A stretch of DNA of 64,000 nt from CAYFNF01 sp964344485. Lineage in GTDB: Bacteria > Patescibacteriota > Patescibacteriia > UBA9570 > XYC2-FULL-38-9. Positions 44,085 through 52,401 of this stretch are shown here, piece by piece. The stretch is taken from the NCBI GenBank assembly GCA_964344485.1, contig CAYFNF010000002.1, positions 253,747-317,746 on the forward strand. The letters run 5' to 3'. The notes under the pieces are model-generated. The model worked only from the letters and a program-made list of their open reading frames with translations. It searched no databases and was not told the origin of the DNA. A program made the translations under genes and the position numbers. The first letter of the stretch is position 1, and every line of letters starts with the position of its first letter.

Positions 44085-45017
44085 ATGAAAACCGTATCTA
44101 TAATAATACCCGTCTATAACACGATTCGTCCGCTTCAAAAATGTATCGAGTCTGTTGTCGCACAAACATATCCGCAACTAGAGATCCTGATAGTAAACGA
44201 CGGATCAAATCAAGAGACCGCTGCTGCATGCGATGCGCTAGCTGAAAGAGATGACCGAATACGGGTGATTCACAAAGAGAACGGCGGCACATCCTCAGCG
44301 CGGAACCGCGCAATCGATGAATCCACGGGCGACTATATCTCCTTCATAGATAGTGATGATTGGGTAGAGCCGCAGTTCATCGAGAAACTCGTAGAGAACC
44401 TTATCGAAAACAACACAGATATCTCACAATGCAACCACTTCCTAGAGATGGAAGGGCGAACGTATGTAAACCATGCGTTTTTTACATTCTTCGGTCCTAC
44501 AAAAGAGTACTATAAACAACTGTTAGAATCCCATCGACTAGACGTACAGATGTTTGTGTGGCGGAAGTTGTATAAACGAAAACTATTTGAAACCGTGCGT
44601 TTTAATGAAGGCCAGGTAATTGATGATATCGATTTCGGTATGAAGCTATTACTTCAAAACGGGACCACTATCTCAGCATTTAATGAACCGCTCTATCACT
44701 ACATCCACCATCCAAATAGTATTACAACGAATAGCAATTTCGATGATTTACTGATGAAAACCGTACGCTGGATTCAAGACTCCCCACTTGTGCATGAGCC
44801 GTTAGTACAAAAACATCTGGCAATTCTTTCGTTTATACCATTGTACAAACATAAGAAACGCATGCTGCTGCACTGGAAAAAAATCCGGCTCGTCCGATCA
44901 CTAGAACCTGACTATCATTTATTTGCACCGAGTCGTTTTAGACAAACTCTGTTAAAGCGCGTACCACTGATTGGTGCGTACGTTGACTACGCACTCTACC
45001 AAACCGTGAGTCGGTAG
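44085..45017 (+). CDS. GT2 family glycosyltransferase
   Basis: A 310-residue inverting GT-A glycosyltransferase. The nucleotide-sugar fold is complete: VSIIIPVYNTIRPLQKCIESV at the N-terminus, EILIVNDGSNQET, ENGGTSSARNRAID, and the metal-binding DxD in FIDSDDWVEP (about residues 88-97). VIDDIDFGMKLL carries the probable catalytic acidic pair. The C-terminal 60 residues are basic and helical (KHKKRMLLHWKKIRLVRSL), suggesting peripheral membrane contact. It likely adds a sugar to a surface polysaccharide. It is on the plus strand, divergent from the sulfotransferase gene. Confidence 0.93.
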   Translation: MKTVSIIIPVYNTIRPLQKCIESVVAQTYPQLEILIVNDGSNQETAAACDALAERDDRIRVIHKENGGTSSARNRAIDESTGDYISFIDSDDWVEPQFIEKLVENLIENNTDISQCNHFLEMEGRTYVNHAFFTFFGPTKEYYKQLLESHRLDVQMFVWRKLYKRKLFETVRFNEGQVIDDIDFGMKLLLQNGTTISAFNEPLYHYIHHPNSITTNSNFDDLLMKTVRWIQDSPLVHEPLVQKHLAILSFIPLYKHKKRMLLHWKKIRLVRSLEPDYHLFAPSRFRQTLLKRVPLIGAYVDYALYQTVSR

Positions 45018-45045
45018 TAGGGAAATGCTTGTCCCCTACTTTTTC
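45017..45045 (+). terminator. Rho-independent terminator of the GT2 gene
   Basis: Stem GTAGGG/CCCTAC (45017-45022 and 45034-45039) with an 11-nt loop, followed by TTTTT. It overlaps the end of the convergent gene at 45036. Confidence 0.75.
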
Positions 45046-47825
45046 TTTAACTTCTTCTTCTTAGTAAAGAGGTAGCGTACCACCTTCTTTTTCTTTGTTC
45101 GAACAGTAAGCTTGTTCTTTTTGACTACCACTTTTTTAATTGTACCTTTCTTTACCTTGAACCGTTTAGAGATCTTCTTTCCAATTGCTCCGTTGGCCTT
45201 CAATCGAACTACTGATAACCGTCCTTTCTTCTTGGCATTTTGAGTGGCAATAATTGCATATCTTTTCTTGCGCAGCTTCTTTACTTTCACTACCTGCTTT
45301 TTTTTCCACTTCTTCTTGCTAAGCTTCTTAGTCCCTTTCTTGTCGCCAGTGAGAACATTCATGGTCGCCATTTTATTCCCTGAAGATTTCACTACTACGT
45401 AGAATCCGGTTTTTCCAATCTGCTTCACTTTCGTCTTTTTCGTGGAGGTGTCATTAGCAAACACATTGATATCCACCTCTCTTGCGTCAGTGTAAGAAAC
45501 TGTGATATTGCCTTTGGTGCTTCCGACAACTGATTCGAGTATACCTTCAACATCGGATTCATCATTCGGATCGAGCTCTTCAGTGGTATCTGGAATACCA
45601 TCACTATCAGCGTCAGGAGCTGACTCATCGGGTTCTGGGGTGCCATCATTGTCTAAATTGGTAACTGCAACATCATCTGGATCAATTCCGTTGTAATTAC
45701 TGTCCGAGGATATGGCTGCTCCAAGCACTATCGGATATACAATGTTTCCATCATCCTCTTCATCGTCCACTCCAGTCACGGTAACGGTCTGTTCTGTACT
45801 CCAATTTGCTGAAGTGAACGTTAATTCTGATGGAGATACTGTTCCCTCGGTAGTGTCTGAAGATGAAACTGGAATTGACACATCGCTTGTGGGTTCAGCA
45901 TTGAGTACCACGGTAAACGTAGCAGTACCTCCTGCTTCTGACGTGCTACCAGTGATTGAAGACACGGTAATGGCGGTGGTGTCTGAAGTAGTAAAGTTCC
46001 AGGTAGTATCATCTGATATCCCTGCATAAGAAAACCCAGCACCGTCATCGAATGCTGTGGCGTCAACCTGTACATAGTACGATGTCTCTGTCTGTAAATT
46101 CTCTGTTGGATTTACTGTAATAGTATCTGTACCAGTTCCCGAGATGTCAGAAGTGACATCAAACTGTTCTACTTGCGTTCCATCGCTTGTAAATAACGTA
46201 ACGTATCCACTCTTTGCATCCACATATTGGTTAAACGTCATCACTAAATTCGCATCTATTGCTTGCTTAGTGGCGTCGTCAGCTGGTGACAAACTGGTGA
46301 TATACGGCGCTGCTCCATCATCAGTAGTAAAATTCCAAGTAGTTTTATCGAATATTCCATGAAATTCATTATTCACATCATCAACAACTGCGCCTGCGTC
46401 AATTTGAATATAGTACTCTGTATTATTGGACAACGTTACTCCCGGATTAACAGTTATTACCGTTGAACTCGTTTCTGTTACATTGCCTGCAGTGACATCT
46501 ATAGTCTCAATCACTGCGCCGTGTGAATCAGTAAGATAGATATTTCCACTGTTTACTGACACGCTTTCATCAAACGTCATAACTAAGTTGGTGTCAGTTG
46601 CAACTCCCTCTGATCCATCCGCTGGTGATAAAGAAGAGATTACTGGGTCAGCTTCATCAGTATCCTGATACTCAAACGGACCGATATCAATAGTGTTCAC
46701 CCGAGACTTACCTCTTTGGTCTGTTGACGGAATGGAAACCCCGTTGTTCGCAGTGGAATCTCCTGTGTTAATCACATCACTCCCTGCAGTAACCGCGCAT
46801 GTTAAAGTCCCATTTGTAGAATTGTTTTCTGAAACTGCAGATTTTATCGAAAGATCACTGAGCGTCCCATCAGTGCCGACCACAGACGTCCCATTCACTC
46901 CATCAGCAAAGTACTGAGATCCATCATCTTCTTCTTCCAGACCGATTATGTTATTCCCATTATCCACTACAGATCCTGAGAAGCTACTGTACTCTATGTC
47001 ATACTCACTCTCACTTCCAATGACAACGGAATTCTTGAAATAGTGATCCTCATTTCCTAGCAAAGTCAATGAATTTCCGTTTGCAATTAATGAATTGGTT
47101 AGAGTGAGCTCAACATCGTTTAAAAAGATTGTTGCTTGGTTCCCAGTATTCTCGAAAAAAGTACTGTTGGTAATTTGAGCAGTGAGATTTGTCCCGCTTG
47201 CATACAAAGCACCCACGTAATCACTATTGTTATCATAAAATGTCGACCGTTCAATGACCACATCACTGCCAGAGTACACTCCACCAGAATCATTATCACT
47301 CTCTCCATCATTATTATAGATAATACTATCTTGTATCGTAAGTAGGCCCCCGGCACCAAAATATATCGCTGCGCCCGTAGTTGAAGTCTTTCCGTTTTGG
47401 ATAGTTAAATCTTCAAACGAAACAGTTTCTCCACTGCCCACGGTGAATACACGTGTTGTTGAAGAGTCCGGGTCTGAGTGAGATTGAATAATGGTTGTAT
47501 TTGCACCTGCACCTTGCAGAGTTAAATCCGTGAAGTTGCGATCAATACTGATGTCATCATTGCTCGTGGTGAATGTATCTGCTGAGATGTTAATTATAAC
47601 AGTATCAGTAGTAGGATTAGACGCATTTGATATTGCATACTGAATAGATTTCCAGGCATCGGTTCCTGTCGCGGTCCCATGACTGCCATCGTCTGTTCCT
47701 AAAGGATCCACATAATACACTCCTTTTGCAGCTGATGCTGTATCTATACTGAACAGTCCGCAACAAAATAGAACAATAACGAACGTGAGAAGGCGTTTTG
47801 TATTTTTCATATTGATATATATCAT
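45036..47825 (-). CDS. Large secreted beta-helix protein with Ig-like domains and polybasic C-terminal module
   Basis: A 929-residue protein (924 if the second Met at 47810 is used) with a signal peptide (ends TASAA). Residues of about 40-395 form a right-handed beta-helix opening with GTDAWKSIQYAISNASNPTTD and ending IDIGPFEYQ. Two SbsA-type Ig-like domains follow (PVISSLSPADGSEGVATDTNLVMTF; YITSLSPADDATKQAIDANL), then a Calx-beta/Ig-like domain. A DADSDGIPDTTEELDPND calcium-type linker and a C-terminal module of about 170 residues rich in KKK come last. That module is related to the PA14 protein's tail (NITVSYTDAREVDINVF versus RIKIAFSNGDIAKYKVF). Probably an extended adhesin. Confidence 0.83.
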   Translation of the reverse strand: MIYINMKNTKRLLTFVIVLFCCGLFSIDTASAAKGVYYVDPLGTDDGSHGTATGTDAWKSIQYAISNASNPTTDTVIINISADTFTTSNDDISIDRNFTDLTLQGAGANTTIIQSHSDPDSSTTRVFTVGSGETVSFEDLTIQNGKTSTTGAAIYFGAGGLLTIQDSIIYNNDGESDNDSGGVYSGSDVVIERSTFYDNNSDYVGALYASGTNLTAQITNSTFFENTGNQATIFLNDVELTLTNSLIANGNSLTLLGNEDHYFKNSVVIGSESEYDIEYSSFSGSVVDNGNNIIGLEEEDDGSQYFADGVNGTSVVGTDGTLSDLSIKSAVSENNSTNGTLTCAVTAGSDVINTGDSTANNGVSIPSTDQRGKSRVNTIDIGPFEYQDTDEADPVISSLSPADGSEGVATDTNLVMTFDESVSVNSGNIYLTDSHGAVIETIDVTAGNVTETSSTVITVNPGVTLSNNTEYYIQIDAGAVVDDVNNEFHGIFDKTTWNFTTDDGAAPYITSLSPADDATKQAIDANLVMTFNQYVDAKSGYVTLFTSDGTQVEQFDVTSDISGTGTDTITVNPTENLQTETSYYVQVDATAFDDGAGFSYAGISDDTTWNFTTSDTTAITVSSITGSTSEAGGTATFTVVLNAEPTSDVSIPVSSSDTTEGTVSPSELTFTSANWSTEQTVTVTGVDDEEDDGNIVYPIVLGAAISSDSNYNGIDPDDVAVTNLDNDGTPEPDESAPDADSDGIPDTTEELDPNDESDVEGILESVVGSTKGNITVSYTDAREVDINVFANDTSTKKTKVKQIGKTGFYVVVKSSGNKMATMNVLTGDKKGTKKLSKKKWKKKQVVKVKKLRKKRYAIIATQNAKKKGRLSVVRLKANGAIGKKISKRFKVKKGTIKKVVVKKNKLTVRTKKKKVVRYLFTKKKKLKKK

Positions 47826-47889
47826 GATATTTATTCCGTCCTATTATACCACATAATAACACTGCTCTCATTGCAATAGAAATCTCACG

Positions 47890-47918
47890 TTTATTCGCTT
47901 TATTCTCTGTGATATACT
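47890..47918 (+). promoter_or_regulatory. Promoter giving a probable leaderless transcript of the 47925 gene
   Basis: TTTATT (47890-47895), a 17-bp spacer, then TATACT (47913-47918). The ATG begins only 7 bases after the -10 hexamer, so transcription would start at or next to the A of the start codon. No ribosome-binding sequence fits in between. Confidence 0.6.
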
Positions 47919-47924
47919 ACACCC

Positions 47925-48917
47925 ATGAAGAGAGCCTTTATTACCCTTGTTTTCTGCGCTGCTGTTCTTACGCTTAGCGCGCAAGAATCAGCAGTCGCTG
48001 CAACGGATCATTCTGTGCCAACAGTTGATAAGATTAGAATTACCAAACAGTACAATAAAAAGATTCAGCTGCGATGGAAAAAGATAAAAAAGAGCGGGGT
48101 TCGGTTCTATCAGATTAAGACTATTCGTCAGAAAGAAAGTGGGAAGTATAAGCAGATCAAGAGAAATAAAACCAAAAAAAATGTTAAGAAATACCTGGTG
48201 AAGAAACTCTCTCCCGGACGAACATATTTCTTCAAAATACGAGCGTGTAAAACAAAGAAGAAGTGCGGACCATGGAGTGACCGATATCAAACAAGTACCA
48301 CCACTCCGGATCCGGTATTAAAAAATCTGATAATCGATATAGAGCCGTACAACGCGGACACGAATATGGCTGGAGCGTTTGATTTTAACGCATCATATAA
48401 TGACGAGAAAGTGCTTTATGAATTTGGTGCAGAAGTTGCGGATGGAATGGGCGGTACTAAAAAGCTTCCAACATTTGAGTATCGAACAGATGATGAAGCT
48501 TTAGTTTACTCTCCGGTCAATGGAACTATCAATACATTGACGTATCAGGACTCGACCGCTGACTATGAGATGGTAATCGGTAAATATGAAAGTGCAAGCG
48601 TCTATGTGAGTATTGATCATGTGAAGAATCTACAGGTTGCAGAGGGTGATAAAGTCTCTGCAGGAGATGTAATCGGAACTGCTGGTACCTGGGGTGCAAA
48701 CGTCGGGCGTGTGGAGTTAATGCTATGGTCAGAGAGAGGGTATGAATGCCCATTTAATTATTTTGATGAAGATTTGCAGCAAGAATTCGAAAATAAAGTA
48801 TGGCAGCTCTTTGAGGATTGGGAGACGTTTAAATACGACGATACAATATACGATGAATCGAGTATGACGTACGCTGCGGGCTGTCCGTATGAAACGCTGA
48901 CAGACGACGAATTGTAA
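47925..48917 (+). CDS. Secreted polybasic FN3 plus M23-like (degenerate LytM) protein
   Basis: A 330-residue protein with a signal peptide (ends AVAAT). Residues of about 30-130 are a Lys-rich FN3-like domain (KIRITKQYNKKIQLRWKKIK to GPWSDRYQT). The C-terminal domain has the beta core of M23/LytM endopeptidases: a VYSPVNGTINTL strand and SIDHVKNLQVAEGDKVSAGD, then VIGTAG. The catalytic HxH motif is replaced (GRVELMLW), so it should bind rather than cut peptidoglycan. It pairs with the next gene (5-bp gap), which has the same two-part plan. The two are the only plus-strand surface proteins in this region. Confidence 0.75.
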   Translation: MKRAFITLVFCAAVLTLSAQESAVAATDHSVPTVDKIRITKQYNKKIQLRWKKIKKSGVRFYQIKTIRQKESGKYKQIKRNKTKKNVKKYLVKKLSPGRTYFFKIRACKTKKKCGPWSDRYQTSTTTPDPVLKNLIIDIEPYNADTNMAGAFDFNASYNDEKVLYEFGAEVADGMGGTKKLPTFEYRTDDEALVYSPVNGTINTLTYQDSTADYEMVIGKYESASVYVSIDHVKNLQVAEGDKVSAGDVIGTAGTWGANVGRVELMLWSERGYECPFNYFDEDLQQEFENKVWQLFEDWETFKYDDTIYDESSMTYAAGCPYETLTDDEL

Positions 48918-48922
48918 TATCT

Positions 48923-50350
48923 ATGCGTTTTCAACACTCTCAATATATCAAGCGCTGGAGTCTGTTGCTTCCAGTGCTGTTTTTATGTTTTTTCGTACAT
49001 AGCGCTGAAGCTAAAAAGCCCATTTCGCTAAAATTGGATTCTTCTTCGATTGTGCGTGGTGAATATATACAACTATCAGGAAGAGTCCTTCCGCGAAAAA
49101 AAGGAAAACGTGTGAAAGTGTACCGAAAGCAATCGATCGACAAAAAATACAAATTTGTTGCTACTGTAAAAACAAAAAAGCGCGGAACGTACTCCTACCG
49201 TACCAAACCAAAGCGAGATATGTACTATGTGACGCGGTTTAAGCAGCACGGAGAGTGGGTAAAGAGCAAAAGGCGGAAGCTGAATGTGTGGCAGTACACC
49301 AAATGCGGCAATACTAATACATGGTATAGTGTTGCGCCGGTGGATATTGAATTCTTAGCTCATATTGTTCCATTGGGAAATCTCAATCCCTCAGGTCATA
49401 CATTCCCGACCCAGCATACGTATTTGAGTGTGAATCATGATCCTGATAATACAGGCCTAGCTGCTCCGTACAGCAATGCGGTCTATGCTCCGGGTGATAT
49501 CTGGGTTACTGATGTTACGAGCAGCAACAATACGACACAAGGAATATCTGACTATAGTATTACTTTCCGACCGTGTATTAAAGTGTCGGGTTATTACTAT
49601 CACATTGATGAGTTCTCTTCGAAATTGAAAAAAGCTATAAATAAAGCAAAGGATCCAAACTGTTATGAGTATTCCACTGGTGGTAATGACTATACTCACT
49701 GTACCTATAGTGTTCGTAAGAAATTCTCGGCTGGTGAAGTACTAGGGTATGTAGGTGGAGATAGTAGCACCAGCACGTTTGATTTCGGTACGTATGATAT
49801 GCGCACGGATGAACTTGACTTTGTAAATAAGGATCGTAAATACGAAAGCCAACTACATATTGTCTGTCCGTATAACTACTACTCTGAGCCTGCGAAGAGT
49901 GAATTGAAATCGCTTTTAGGTAGCACAGGTGCTCTTCGAACAGAAAAGCCAATTTGCGGAGAGGTAGAACAAGACGAGCCTGGAACTGCTCAGGGTAACT
50001 GGTACTTACCAGGCTCTGATCCGAATTCATCATCCGAAGACCAGCACCTTGCTCTAGTACATGATAATATCGATCCAACACAAGGAACATTCTCTGTCGG
50101 AACTTCGCTAGATGATATTGATTCAGCAACGTATCCGTTCACTCCAGTAGACAGCGGCGTAGTAAATAGAGACTTCGACCAAGTGACCGCTGATGGCAAT
50201 ACCTATTGCTACGAGATTTTTTACGACACCATGGCAATACTTATCACCATGCCGAATAGCGAAACCTTGCGTATTGAAAAACGCCCAGATGTAACCAACT
50301 GCGATAGTGATTGGGAAATGTCAAAAAACTACACCAAGTTTATACGATAA
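48923..50350 (+). CDS. Secreted polybasic Ig-like plus M23-like protein
   Basis: A 475-residue protein with a signal peptide (ends HSAEA). Residues of about 33-120 are a basic Ig-like sandwich (SLKLDSSSIVRGEYIQLSGRV to YVTRFKQHGEWVKSKRRKL). Residues of about 130-330 match an M23-like core: PLGNLNPSGHTFPTQHTYLSV, then VYAPGDIWVTDV, PCIKVSGYYYHIDEFSSKL and FSAGEVLGYVGG. It lacks an obvious HxH ligand pair, so activity is doubtful. The last 140 residues repeat an all-beta domain (GTFSVGTSLDDIDSATYPF). Expressed with the preceding gene. Role: probably cell-wall or surface binding. Confidence 0.72.
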   Translation: MRFQHSQYIKRWSLLLPVLFLCFFVHSAEAKKPISLKLDSSSIVRGEYIQLSGRVLPRKKGKRVKVYRKQSIDKKYKFVATVKTKKRGTYSYRTKPKRDMYYVTRFKQHGEWVKSKRRKLNVWQYTKCGNTNTWYSVAPVDIEFLAHIVPLGNLNPSGHTFPTQHTYLSVNHDPDNTGLAAPYSNAVYAPGDIWVTDVTSSNNTTQGISDYSITFRPCIKVSGYYYHIDEFSSKLKKAINKAKDPNCYEYSTGGNDYTHCTYSVRKKFSAGEVLGYVGGDSSTSTFDFGTYDMRTDELDFVNKDRKYESQLHIVCPYNYYSEPAKSELKSLLGSTGALRTEKPICGEVEQDEPGTAQGNWYLPGSDPNSSSEDQHLALVHDNIDPTQGTFSVGTSLDDIDSATYPFTPVDSGVVNRDFDQVTADGNTYCYEIFYDTMAILITMPNSETLRIEKRPDVTNCDSDWEMSKNYTKFIR

Positions 50351-50376
50351 AAATACATGGCGTTGCCATGTGTTCT
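50350..50376 (+). terminator. Rho-independent-type hairpin after the 48923 gene
   Basis: Perfect 7-bp stem ACATGGC/GCCATGT (50355-50361 and 50365-50371) with a 3-nt loop, directly after the stop. The following tract is short (TGTTCT) on the plus strand; A-rich on the other side. Confidence 0.6.
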
Positions 50377-50398
50377 CGATTAATACAAGAAATAACTA

Positions 50399-50809
50399 CT
50401 ACTTCTGTTGAAGCCATTTAAATGCCTCTTCTTCAGTGGAAAAGTGCCTGCCGTTTTTTACTTTAGTTACACTCATCACCATATTTACCACTGTTCGCAT
50501 AAACACATTGCCTCCGAAGAATGATAACTTCTGTGGATCTATCTCGCTCATGAGATCAGAGAAGATTTTTCTTGCTCCACTATCTACCTTATTATTATCC
50601 GACACATCTACCAGCCAGTCTATTTGTCCGTGCTCCTGCATAACCTGTTTAACTAACTCACTCTCTTGAATTGCTGCTTGTTCATCAAAATCACCTGCTG
50701 CAATGACTCTTCCGATATTATTCTCGTTGTCATACCATACTTTGATTTTCGCATTTTGCACCTCTATCCAATCTTCAGGTGCATTTGATGGTTGTTTCAG
50801 GGTTGCCAT
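50399..50809 (-). CDS. STAS/SpoIIAA-like domain protein
   Basis: A 136-residue single-domain protein. The beta-alpha order IKVWYDNENNIGRVIAAGDFDE, then IDWLVDVSDNNKVDSGARKIFSDL and LSFFGGNVFMRTVVNMVMSV, then RHFSTEEEAFKWLQQ fits the SpoIIAA-like/STAS-like small proteins. Ser at DSGARK occupies the position of the phosphorylated Ser in anti-sigma antagonists, but the match is weak. No kinase or sigma factor gene is nearby. It has an extended -10 promoter (complement of 50835-50840, preceded by TGC). Confidence 0.62.
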   Translation of the reverse strand: MATLKQPSNAPEDWIEVQNAKIKVWYDNENNIGRVIAAGDFDEQAAIQESELVKQVMQEHGQIDWLVDVSDNNKVDSGARKIFSDLMSEIDPQKLSFFGGNVFMRTVVNMVMSVTKVKNGRHFSTEEEAFKWLQQK

Positions 50810-50834
50810 AGGATTATATTAATATTCTACCTAT

Positions 50835-50843
50835 ATTATAGCA
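50835..50843 (-). promoter_or_regulatory. Extended -10 promoter of the STAS-like gene
   Basis: Minus-strand TGCTATAAT, the same extended -10 as at the purB gene (12961-12966). No convincing -35. Confidence 0.55.
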
Positions 50844-50926
50844 CTTTTTTCGCTAGCATGTGGAAAAACCTGCTGCTACGTCTACGAGTAAGATGCTACG
50901 AAGTGAAAATGGGAGATGTTCGAAAA

Positions 50927-52366
50927 CTATTGCTCATAGGGCCCGATGTCAATTTCATCCGACTGTGGTCGGACGTGTCCTATACGATCAAATCGTGGTG
51001 TATTACTGCTGCTCATCCCTGCATCAACAGCTGGACTGTTGGCCTTTACGCGATAATTGTGTTTACGTAAACTTTTAAAGTGAGGATTGCTAGTTAGCAC
51101 TCCGGATGCAAACTCGTGTTTGTTCAGCTCCGAACTTGAAGTATAGCGCTTGTCATATTCTAGGAAACCATTATCCAAATTTGAAAAAATGGAATTTCGA
51201 ATAGTCAGATCTGCGCTGTCACGAACGTACACAGGGCCAGGATGGTTGTGAAAGATAGTATTCATGATCTCGAGTGATATGTCCTGACCTGGAACATCAT
51301 ATCCTACTGTCATTGCGTATGCAGAGCCTCCGTCTCTATGTAAATGCCGTGTAACGGAGCAGTTTATTAAGCGATACTCCCCTGCGTCCATGACCACTGC
51401 TGCATCAGCGCCAGTATTATCTACTATAGTATTAATAGCTTCCCCGCCTTGCCAGAACTTCAATCCATTGCGTCCGACATTTCGAATAGTGCTGTTCACT
51501 ACAGCAACTCGGGTTGCTTTAAAGTCCATTCCATCGCTCGAGAACTTACGTACTAGTGTTCGATGTACTAGTACATTGTCAGATTGCACAAATGCGATTC
51601 CATCCGCTCCAGAGTTCTGCCCTGCAACGTTAGTGCCGTTAATCTTCACCTTGCTTAAGAACACATTCTTTGCACATGGATATGATTCATCGCCGCACGT
51701 CACACCCATAAGTGACGCGTCTTTTATTGTCACATTGTGTAATCGAAAACCATCGATTAGATACTCTGTATGAGTAGGATAGTTATTCACTACACCTTCA
51801 TCAGCTCCGTTGATGGTAACGTCTCTGATCTCAATGTTACGCTGAGTGTCTGGATCCCCAAATACAATTCCTGCTCGGTCAAACCCTTTGATTCGTAGAC
51901 CATCAATAACCACATCGTGGATCGGGCCATCGAGTTCTAGTGCAATTGCATGGTCCCATTCAGAACTGGCTGGATTCTTTGGTCGTATTCGAACCTTTCC
52001 ACCTTTCTTCCCGCGAGACCGTTTTATCACTATGTTGGATTTATCAATATTCAATCGATCTGTGCGGTAGGTGCCCTGCTGAATAGTGATAACATCCCCG
52101 GATTGCGCTGCGTCTATAGCTGCTTGAATTGTTTTGAATGGTTTGGCGGCATTACCTCGCTCGGCTGTGCTGTTATCTCCTTTTGTAGAAACAATAAGTC
52201 GCGTTCCCGTATATGGACGCTTGGTCAATTCAGGTAAATTTTTTAAAGAAACCTGCGTAACCGTGTCATGCATTTTCTCAGTTGGTACAGATGCAGCGAA
52301 ACTAACAAACGGGGAAAAAATAATGCTGATGCCAGTAATGAATAGAATTATTACAGATTGTTTCAT
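50927..52366 (-). CDS. Secreted right-handed beta-helix protein (pectate-lyase-like fold)
   Basis: A 479-residue protein with a signal peptide (ends VSFAA). The opening KPFKTIQAAIDAAQSGDVITIQQGTY is the standard cap of parallel beta-helix proteins. The repeated coils that follow have Asn/Gly turns (VAVVNSTIRNVGRNGLKF, SLEIMNTIFHNH, LTIRNSIFSNL). It ends with DEIDIGPYEQ, like the helix end in the 45036 protein, but without any Ig-like or polybasic module. It could be a polysaccharide lyase/hydrolase or binder; catalytic residues cannot be picked out. It follows the 52402 gene on the minus strand with a 35-bp gap. Confidence 0.78.
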   Translation of the reverse strand: MKQSVIILFITGISIIFSPFVSFAASVPTEKMHDTVTQVSLKNLPELTKRPYTGTRLIVSTKGDNSTAERGNAAKPFKTIQAAIDAAQSGDVITIQQGTYRTDRLNIDKSNIVIKRSRGKKGGKVRIRPKNPASSEWDHAIALELDGPIHDVVIDGLRIKGFDRAGIVFGDPDTQRNIEIRDVTINGADEGVVNNYPTHTEYLIDGFRLHNVTIKDASLMGVTCGDESYPCAKNVFLSKVKINGTNVAGQNSGADGIAFVQSDNVLVHRTLVRKFSSDGMDFKATRVAVVNSTIRNVGRNGLKFWQGGEAINTIVDNTGADAAVVMDAGEYRLINCSVTRHLHRDGGSAYAMTVGYDVPGQDISLEIMNTIFHNHPGPVYVRDSADLTIRNSIFSNLDNGFLEYDKRYTSSSELNKHEFASGVLTSNPHFKSLRKHNYRVKANSPAVDAGMSSSNTPRFDRIGHVRPQSDEIDIGPYEQ

Positions 52367-52401
52367 ATTTACTGCGAAGTATGTCAGGATTGAATGATTC
52401 T

